From: Hemicordylus capensis
Taxonomy: Eukaryota; Chordata; Lepidosauria; Squamata; Cordylidae
Direction of reading: 5' to 3'
Assembly (NCBI RefSeq): GCF_027244095.1
Contig: NC_069657.1
Coordinates: 394,796,943 to 394,860,942 of the forward strand
Length of the DNA: 64,000 nucleotides
Below the pieces are notes generated by a model. That model did no database searches. It had not been told where the DNA came from and saw only the letters and a list, made by a program, of their open reading frames with translations. The position numbers were made by a program, and so were the translations under genes. Shown here in pieces: positions 57,370 to 64,000 of the stretch (within the stretch, counting starts at the first letter, position 1; each line of letters begins with the position of its first letter).

Positions 57370-57597
57370 GATGGGGAAAGGCTTTATCAGATAAATCCCT
57401 GTCTAGGACCCAGGAAACCTGAGTTCAATCCCCATTCAGCCATGAAACTCACTGGGTGACTCTGGGCCAGTCACTTATCTCTCAGCCTAACCTACCACAC
57501 AGGGTTGTTGTGAGGATAAACATAACTGTTCACCACTCTGGGTTCCTTGGAGGAAGAGCGGAATGTAAATGTAAAAATAAATTTATAAAATAAAAAG
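57370..57597 (+). mobile_element. MIR-like CORE-SINE
   Basis: CCTGAGTTCAATCCCCATTC (box B), CTGGGTGACTCTGGGCCAGT (CORE), CACACAGGGTTGTTGTGAGG, and a tail with GGAAGAGCGGAATGTAAATG. Confidence 0.85.
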
Positions 57598-57802
57598 GTA
57601 CAGTAAACCTGTTGAGGGAAAAGGTTCTATCCTTTTTGGAGACAGTTTTCACGTAGCTGCAACAAGGTAAAAATCCATGCTGAGTTAATAAGCAGCACTT
57701 AGGTTTACATGCCTCACTCAACAGTAGCCTTGTGGCTGGAAGTCAGCAAGAGCTTACCAAAGATTGCAGCCATGACCGATACAATCATGTGAATGACTGG
57801 GA

Positions 57803-58366
57803 GGGGAGAGCTGGTCTTGTGGTAGCAAGCATGACTTGTCCCCATAGCTAAGCAGGGTCTACCCTGGTTGCATCTGAATGGGAGACTTGATTTGTGAGCA
57901 CTGCAAGATATTCCCCTCAGGGGATGAAGCCACTCTGGGAAGAGCAGAAGGTTTCAAGTTCCCTCCCTGGCTTCTCCAAGATAGGACAAGATTTTTTTTA
58001 TAGGACAAGATTTTTTTTTACAAACTACCAAAGCATACAGTACGTTGCCAAAGCACAATTATATACAAAGTGGTTGTTTGTACATGATATATCTACAAAG
58101 ATTTACACACAAGGATTTGGAAACACACAAGTTATGAAGTATATGCAGGTAGTACTGTAACTCGGGGGTGGGGGATTACAAGGCACATCAGGTAATCGGC
58201 GGGGGGGGGGAGGTTTACGTCCGACATCCATTTCCACAATTTGTCCAAGATAGGGCTGAGAGAGATTCCTGCCTGCAACCTTGGAGAAGCTGCTGCCAGT
58301 CTGTGAAGACAATACCGAGCTAGATAGACCAATGGTCTGACTCAGTATATGGCAGTTTCCTATGTT
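57803..58366 (+). mobile_element. 5S-headed SINE split by a retroposed insert
   Basis: 5' part 57803-57989 (AGCTAAGCAGGGTCTACCCT, GAATGGGAGACTTG), 3' part 58247-58366 (GGCTGAGAGAGATTCCTGCC to CTGACTCAGTATATGGCAG). Same family as 9410-9702. Confidence 0.85.
57990..58246 (-). mobile_element. Retroposed insert with poly(A) and target-site duplication
   Basis: The insert is bounded by TCCAAGATAGG on both sides (57974-57984 and 58243-58253), a target-site duplication. Its left edge has two runs of eight to nine T, that is poly(A) on the minus strand, in a small local duplication. The body does not match any repeat I know. It could be the 3' end of an mRNA. Confidence 0.65.
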
Positions 58367-58529
58367 CCTAATAGCCCCTGAGGCACGGGGTAGGATAGAA
58401 AACATGTCAACACTATTTATGTAAAGTACAATTCAAGTTTAATCAATATAATGTTATATCATTTTGATTGGAGTAAAGAGGACTGGTCCTCTTTGGCCCT
58501 AAACAGAATATCTGATGATGTGTGGAATT

Positions 58530-58748
58530 TTTATATAACATTTTATATCCCGCTCTTCCTCCAAGGAGCCCAGAGCGGTGTACTACACACTTAAGTTTCT
58601 CCTCACAACAACTCTGTGAAGTAGGTTAGGCTGAGAGAGAAGTGACTGGCCCAGAGTCACCCAGGAAGTACCATGGATGAATGGTGATATGAACTCGAGT
58701 CTCCCGGGTCCTAGTCCAGCACTCTAACCACTACACCACACTGGCTCT
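58530..58748 (-). mobile_element. MIR-like CORE-SINE
   Basis: Minus strand AGCCAGTGTGGTGTAGTGG head, CTGGGTGACTCTGGGCCAGT core, AACCTACTTCACAGAGTTG, tail GCTCCTTGGAGGAAGAGCGG. Close relative of 28495-28722. Confidence 0.85.
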
Positions 58749-58789
58749 TCATACATACATCAACATCACCAATGCCCTCAAACTAATAC

Positions 58790-59041
58790 TAAAAGTAAAG
58801 TGTGCTGTCGAGTCGGTATCGACTCCAGGCGACCACAGAGCCCTGTGGTTGTCTTTGGTAGAATACAGGAGGGCTTTTACCATTGCCTCCTCCTGCGCAG
58901 TGTGAGATGATGCCTTTCAGCATCTTCCTATACTGCTGCTGCCCGACATAGGCGTTTCCCATAGTCTGGGGAACATACCAGCGGGAATTTGAACCGTCAA
59001 CCTTCTGCTTGTTAGTCAAGCATTTATACTGCTACTACACC
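58790..59041 (-). mobile_element. SINE with BovB-type tail (copy d)
   Basis: Nearly complete: body GGCAATGGTAAAAGCCCTCC and tail GATACCGACTCGACAGCACA on the minus strand. It ends about 50 bases from the MAD2L1BP promoter. Confidence 0.85.
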
Positions 59042-59079
59042 CTAAACGAAAAAGAGTGCCACAGGGAGTGCCGGGCCGG

Positions 59080-59163
59080 CTCTGCCGGTGACGTAGGTGT
59101 CATGTTCCCATGATGCACTGGGAGGGCGGCCATTCAAACTCGGGAGAACTCGAAGGAGAGAAA
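59080..59163 (+). promoter_or_regulatory. MAD2L1BP promoter region
   Basis: Just upstream of the start codon: GTGACGTAG (CRE-like) near 59088, TTCCCATGATGCACTGGGAG at 59105-59124 (resembles the ZNF143/HCF1-type TTCCCA-ATGCA element), and GGGCGGCCATT near 59123 (YY1-like). No TATA box is seen. Motif matches are by eye. Confidence 0.5.
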
Positions 59164-59671
59164 ATGGCTGCTCCGAGGGGGCAGCAGCCAGAAGGTGAGA
59201 CCAAGAGGGTACCTGGGGATTGCCCGTCCTGCAGGTTTGGGAGGATGCGCTGGGAGCCCCCCGACCCCGCCACGTGCGATCCTTGGGGTGGGGGCTGGGC
59301 GTCCCTTCGGGCCTCGCCGCCGGCTCCTTGCTGGGGTGCCGCAGAGCGGGCCACTCAGCCTCTCTCCCCTTTTCCTTGCAGTCGACCAGTCTCGCGTAGC
59401 CGAGTCCGGCCCGGAATCCCGGCCGGAACTGTGTGGCGGTGCCCCGGCCGTTGCTGTGACTGTGGCGCTGGCGGCTCCGCCGGTGGCTCCCGGCGCTGGT
59501 GGCGCCTACTCCGTGTCGGTGGCTTTCCCCGGCTCTGTGACCCGGGAGGGCTGTTTCCGTTTCACCTGCGAGCTCCTGAAGCACGTCTTGTACCAGAGGC
59601 AGCAGCTCCCCCTGCCTTACGAACAGCTCGCCTGCTTCTGCCGGAGTCAGCTCCCAAGACCCCCACGACAG
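59164..59671 (+). CDS. MAD2L1BP: p31comet, first two exons (3' part outside the window)
   Basis: Adaptor that binds closed MAD2 and, with TRIP13, disassembles the mitotic checkpoint complex. Exon 1 is 59164-59194 (MAAPRGQQPE, then a split codon); exon 2 is 59382-59671, ending in phase 0 at a GTGAGC donor. The first 107 residues are seen. The family block EGCFRFTCELLKHVLYQRQQ, followed by LPLPYEQL, matches human p31comet closely. Between residues 20 and 60 the sequence is Ala/Pro/Gly-rich and unlike human. The MAD2-like C-terminal domain must lie beyond 64000. Position next to GTPBP2 agrees with human 6p21.1. Confidence 0.95.
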
Positions 59672-60837
59672 GTGAGCGAAGGTGGAGAGGAAGGAGGCTG
59701 CTGGTGCCGCAATTATACACGGGGTCGCCGCCTCGCGTTGCCCATCACACGTAGAGAAGAACCAACGAGTGTCCTCCTCACCGTCAGTTCTCGCGACTCT
59801 CGTTTCAGTCGCCTTTCCCATGTGAATGTCAATCAAACCGAAATTGTCTCCAAATGCTCATTTGTATTACAAATGCCTCTCCTGCCCTATCTCTTACCCA
59901 ACATTAATCGTGTAAGAGAGAGAGAAAGATCTAAGGCTATTTGAGTCTGATGTGTGGAATTGCCCTGAGCTGAGTTTCCATTTCTTTGCACTTACAGCCA
60001 CAAGTGCAGATTAGAATCGTCCCTTTGGGGTGGTTCACACAGATTACAAAAGGGCTTTGTGTGAGGCAGTCTCCTGTGAGGTATTTGCACTGAGAACCTT
60101 GGAGTGTGTACTCCATATAGTTGGCTGCAGGTCTATTTGTCTGTGTCTGTCTTATTAATGAACAGAAGTAATTAAAACAATGTCTGTGTCAAGTTACGGA
60201 ACTATAGGCTATGGACCAGTGCTCTAAGTGACATGCATTTCTCCTCTTTCTTCCCCCTGCAAGCTTCTGTAGCTCATCTAATATTGTTTTGTAGTCTTCA
60301 TCTAGCCTTGTAAGAATTCCTGGTGCTACAATATCTATAGGGACAAATCCTATAAGGGAATCAGGGATGCTGTCCAGGTAGGCAGGACAGCAATCCTTAA
60401 GAGGCAGCTAAGCTGCACTTGTATGTTCATCTAGCCTCTAATGAAGTAAATGTCATTGTTTATATAGAACTGTACCAGGCTTCAACACATTTTCTTTGGA
60501 TCTTGGAGCTAGGCTCATTTTTCAGCCTTTAAATAGCCTTATCTCCCTTGCTGTATGCCTAAGTGTGTGTCCATTAGTTTCATTAATTTGTAGTCTTTTA
60601 TTAATAGTTTTATATGTGCTCATTTGTCCATTATGTCTCCATCAGTTTTGTGTATATGCTAGTGTGGCATCCAGACAGTCAGCAATGCCCTCTGCTCCAT
60701 GGTAGGAGGATGGATTTGCCACTTACCAACAGCAATGCCCTCTGCTCTGTAGGGTGGCAGACTCCCTGCTTTGTTTGCTCCCTTCTCTTCCTGGGCAGAT
60801 CTGTCCATCACTTGTCTGTGCTAGATGATGGACAGAC

Positions 60838-61213
60838 ATGACCCTTATGGGCTTAGCACCCATATATCTCCGGGATCGCCTCTCTCGACCATTTGTATCC
60901 CGAACTGTGAGGTCTTCTCAGCTGGCCCTCCTTAGTGTCCCAGGCCCTGGTGTAGTGCGTGGTGCCTGTGCCCGTAGGAGGGCCTTCTCTATGGCCACCC
61001 CTCTTCTTTGGAACACTTTTCCCTACCAGATTCTTTCAGCCCCCTCCCTGGCTGCTTTTAAGGCCCTTCTCAAGACCCACCTGTTTCACCAGGCATTTGC
61101 CCTTTAATTAGTATTATTTTATTTTATTTTAATTAATTGTTATTGATATTGTTCACCGCCTACAGTCTTTGGAGGAGGCAGTATATAAGAAAAAAAACTA
61201 ATAAATAACTAAT
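60838..61213 (+). mobile_element. L2-type LINE, ORF2 C-terminus and tail
   Basis: The frame reads LAPIYLRDRLSRPFVSRTVR and RRAFSMATPLLWNTFPYQIL then SLAAFKALLKTHLFHQAF, the usual L2 ORF2 ending, with a stop at 61107. A 3' tail with CACCGCCTACAGTCTTTGGA and GGCAGTATATAAG follows. Confidence 0.85.
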
Positions 61214-61523
61214 AAGTGACCAGGAGGAGGAGGTGGACCGACATGACCAGGCGAGAGCAACCTGCCCTCACTTTGCATGCCACCTCCTGCTTGCATCCAC
61301 CCATCGTCTGTCTTAGGTGCCGCATGCAAATTTCTAGGCACATGGTGAGCTGGCACCTGGGATTTGTTGATCCCTGCATTATACGTGTATATGGTGCTTC
61401 TGAAAGAATGATGAGTCCCTGCCCCAAAGAGCATACACCTTAGATATTGACACAAGGGAGACAGTAGAGGAGGAGAAGGAAATGGAGCCAGGGACAGACA
61501 AGGAAAGAGTATACAAAGCTTAG

Positions 61524-62165
61524 TTACAGTAGGGAATGGGGACTAAGGTGTTGTGCCAAAGGCTTCATAGAAAATACAGGTTTTAAGAGGGGATTTGAAG
61601 GAAGTAAAAATGAAGCATTATACAGGTTTTCACAAGGAAGTTCCAAGCATAAGGGACCATAAGGGAGAAAAGGTGGCAGAGTTTGAGGGAGTAGGAGACC
61701 TTCAGGTGGCTGAGTGTGGTGGAGCTGGAGGAGTGTAACTGGAGTATGAGAGCTAAGAGGTAGATCGGGACAAGACTGGAGGGCTTTGAAGGTAAGGACA
61801 AACTTTGTGCTGGATCCAGGTACAGAAGGGAAACCAGTAAAGGGATTAAAGGGGTCACTTGGTTGGTGCAAGAAGAAAGGTGAATGATCTTGGCAGCAAA
61901 GCACTGGATGGAGGTGAGGGGCCCAAGATGAGCCAGTGGGGATATGAGAGAGAAGTTTGCAGTAGTCAAGGTGAGAGACTACCAGGGTATGAACTAGTGT
62001 TTGGTGAGGGGAAAGAGATAAAAGACTGTGTTCTTGCAATATTGTAAAGGGAGAAGCAACATGATGGACTGAATATGGGAAATAAAAGAGAGAGAAGTCA
62101 AAGAAGACGCCAAGGCTTTGTACGTGTTCAACAGGATGGATCATATTGTCTATGGATAAGGACAA
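61524..62165 (-). mobile_element. L2-like LINE ORF2 fragment
   Basis: Long minus-strand frame (213 codons) with SLGVFFDFSLF, HTLVVSHLDYCKLL, a CC(A)-like junction and KFVLTFKALQ, PLCLELPCENL near the end. It follows the L2/CR1 ORF2 pattern (SRLDYCN...). Diverged from the plus-strand L2 at 60.8-61.2 kb; the two copies lie tail to tail. Confidence 0.65.
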
Positions 62166-63167
62166 GATGAGGAGAAGAGTGCTTGGGAGGAAATGAGAAG
62201 TTCAGTCCAACATGCTAAGTTTGAGATGGCAATGAAGTATCCAAGTTGCAATGTTTGACTGGCAATTGGAGATGTGGGATTTGGTGGAAGGCGAAAGTTC
62301 TGAAATAGCGTAGTAGAGCTGTGTATTTTTGGTCTAAAACAATACTAAAATCCATCGATTTGATAAGGTCACCTGGGGCATGTGGAAAGAGAATAGCAGA
62401 GTCAGGAACAGGGAGAAAGAGAAGAAAGAACTCATCCCTGTAGGTCCCTGTAGAAACACTGAAAGAACAACTAGATAGGCAGAAAGACAACCATTTCAAG
62501 GCAGAATCCTAAAGACCTAAGGCTTAGAGGGAGTTGAGCAAGAAAGAATGATTAATTCTATTGAAAGTACAGCGAGGTCAAGAAGGATGAAGACAGAATA
62601 CAGACCTTCAGTGTTCTATCTAATTTTTTTCCATCTCTGTGAAATGAGTTTTGTTCTGGGCAGCAGCATCAAGGCAGTGTGCGCGCACATGCATTCAGAG
62701 TGAGGCCTTCCTGATTCAGCCTGAGCGGGATCTAAAATTAACTGAGTGGACATTAAAAACAAACAATGAAATTGCCTACTTTTTCTCCCTTCAAAAATCA
62801 GAACTTGTTTTCTTTTGTGGGGAGTGGGGAGTGGCAAGACCTTTAATGTCCAAGGTTACAATTTTGCAGGCAGGCATCTTAGCTGTAGAACATTAGTTGA
62901 TGTAGTCCCACAAAATACCAACATCTGAACATTAATAATACTTCCATTGGATTGAGCACCCTCACCAAGATCCATTGACTTGGTCTGGCAGGCCAATATG
63001 CACATGTAAAATAAAAAGGATACTTAAAGAATGATGTCTCACTCAGAAGGACACAAAGAGTCTTTGACATTTGTTTGCAATTAATATGTATGCAGAACAT
63101 GGACAAAAATCAAGAACATTTTCTTTATACAAAAAGAAACCAAAAACAGACACTAACCTAAAATTAC

Positions 63168-63307
63168 CTGCCCCCCCAAATCCATAAAGAACAAAGTGCT
63201 CAGGAATAGCAAACTTTAGTTCTCCGTTTAATTTACTGGAAGGATCAGGCATGGGAACTCTGCTAGACTGCATCATTCCCAAAGCACCTCCTAGGTCATT
63301 ATCAAAT
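63168..63307 (-). CDS. Exon-like block of unknown gene
   Basis: Minus strand: pyrimidine-rich TTTTCCTTCTCCTTTTGCAG, then a 140-base open block, then GGCAG with GTAATT. The frame codes FDNDLGGALGMMQSSRVPMP, then DPSSKLNGELKFAIPEHFVL and YGFGGA. It does not look like any transposon ORF I know, nor like RSPH9 or MRPS18A, the next genes in human. It may be an exon of an unrecognised gene antisense to MAD2L1BP, or a chance frame. Confidence 0.3.
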
Positions 63308-64000
63308 CTGCAAAAGGAGAAGGAAAAAGGATCCAAGAAAGACCAAATGCAAATGTGGAGCCAGCTTTCTTATAGCTTATTTAACAGGTAGGCTACTAGA
63401 ACTTCATGTTTGCAAATAAAGAAGGTCAATGTTCAATAACAGAACTGCCAACTGCGCCTTCATCATAAAAACAAAGAGCTGCTGTACACTCCACAGTAGA
63501 AATCATTCTTGCAGCAAGCCAATAACTTTATCAAAACAGCAAACAAGACTATGTGGAGATTATTCTCGGTAGTTTAGAGTCCAGTGATGAATTCTAAAGC
63601 CAAACTTGGATCTGCAAAAGATTTAATGGTTTCACCAGAGTGGAGACAAAAAATGGTATAAAATTTGAAAAAGGAAGCAGTGCTTTTACTCTTTGCCATT
63701 TTCCTGGCCTCTTCACATTTGTTGTGCCGATCAGTGACCTCCTATTTTATTGGGGTGTGATCAGGACCCCAAGTCAAATTCCACAATTCTCTGGCCCTGT
63801 GCAATAAATCCTCCTTAACATGGTAGTGAAGGAGCTTAAAAATGAGTAATCTAGGAGGATGAACAGGAGCAGGGTCTGTTGCTCTATGGGCATAGACCTC
63901 TCGAAAATGCAGGGTTTAAATGATTATAATTTTTAAAACAAAATCAAGTGGATTGTGCTCTTCTGAAATTCATTCTAGAATCTCGATTAATCGTAAAATA

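Larger units (their letters stand above)
59672..64000 (+). other. MAD2L1BP: MAD2L1BP intron (continues past the window)
   Basis: No further MAD2L1BP exon is visible. The stretch holds L2 LINE pieces (60838-61213 and 61524-62165) and an exon-like block on the minus strand (63168-63307). The remaining parts (59850-60830, 62500-63160, 63340-64000) show no gene that I recognise. Confidence 0.6.

Noticed and set aside
59042-59836. 264-codon minus-strand frame opposite MAD2L1BP
   Set aside because: It is a shadow frame in GC-rich coding DNA with no family likeness.
59195-59944. 249-codon plus-strand frame reading through MAD2L1BP exon 2
   Set aside because: It starts inside intron 1 and runs past the GTGAGC donor of exon 2; the conserved block belongs to the spliced exon.

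Overview
This window is nuclear DNA from a vertebrate, most likely a squamate reptile (lizard, gecko or snake). The evidence is the gene content, which matches the POLH - GTPBP2 - MAD2L1BP order of human 6p21.1, and the repeat set: RTE/BovB, L1, L2 and CR1-type LINEs, SINEs with a BovB-like 3' tail, a 5S-rRNA-headed SINE and many fold-back MITEs. Exons were assembled by eye from GT-AG borders and reading phase. The GTPBP2 exons sum to an exact 612-codon frame and the POLH exons to 651 codons plus a stop, which supports the borders.

Layout. 578-18700 (+): POLH (DNA polymerase eta), nine exons; the start codon and first exon(s) lie left of the window. One large intron (1747-9778) holds a decayed, nearly full-length L1 that was itself hit by a fold-back MITE. 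18701-23584: convergent 3' region between POLH and GTPBP2, with two more hairpin MITEs. 23585-37582 (-): complete GTPBP2 coding sequence, twelve coding exons, including a 27-nt microexon. Its introns hold SINEs, a hAT remnant with a BED zinc finger and a large nested palindrome. A GC-rich promoter at about 37.6-37.8 kb carries a ZNF143/Staf-type site. 37.8-59.1 kb: intergenic repeat land dominated by a tandem array of a 5.2-kb unit. 59164-59671 (+): the first two exons of MAD2L1BP (p31comet); the rest lies right of the window. 59.7-64 kb: MAD2L1BP intron with L2 pieces and one unexplained exon-like block on the other strand.

The most unusual feature is the array at 39456-56159: nearly identical units of about 5.2 kb, abutting a 200-N assembly gap on the left. 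The duplication junction can be read directly. It joins the DNA right of the array (after 56159) to an antisense RTE/BovB LINE left of it (from about 39210), with TT shared at the joint. Each complete unit carries a compact promoter-like block (perfect CArG box, TATA-like box), a GT-AG intron of 116-124 nt and a polyadenylation signal, so it looks like a small duplicated transcription unit. I could not assign it a protein.

The host genes are housekeeping genes: POLH copies past UV lesions, GTPBP2 is a translational GTPase linked to ribosome rescue, and MAD2L1BP silences the spindle checkpoint. They share a neighbourhood, not a pathway.
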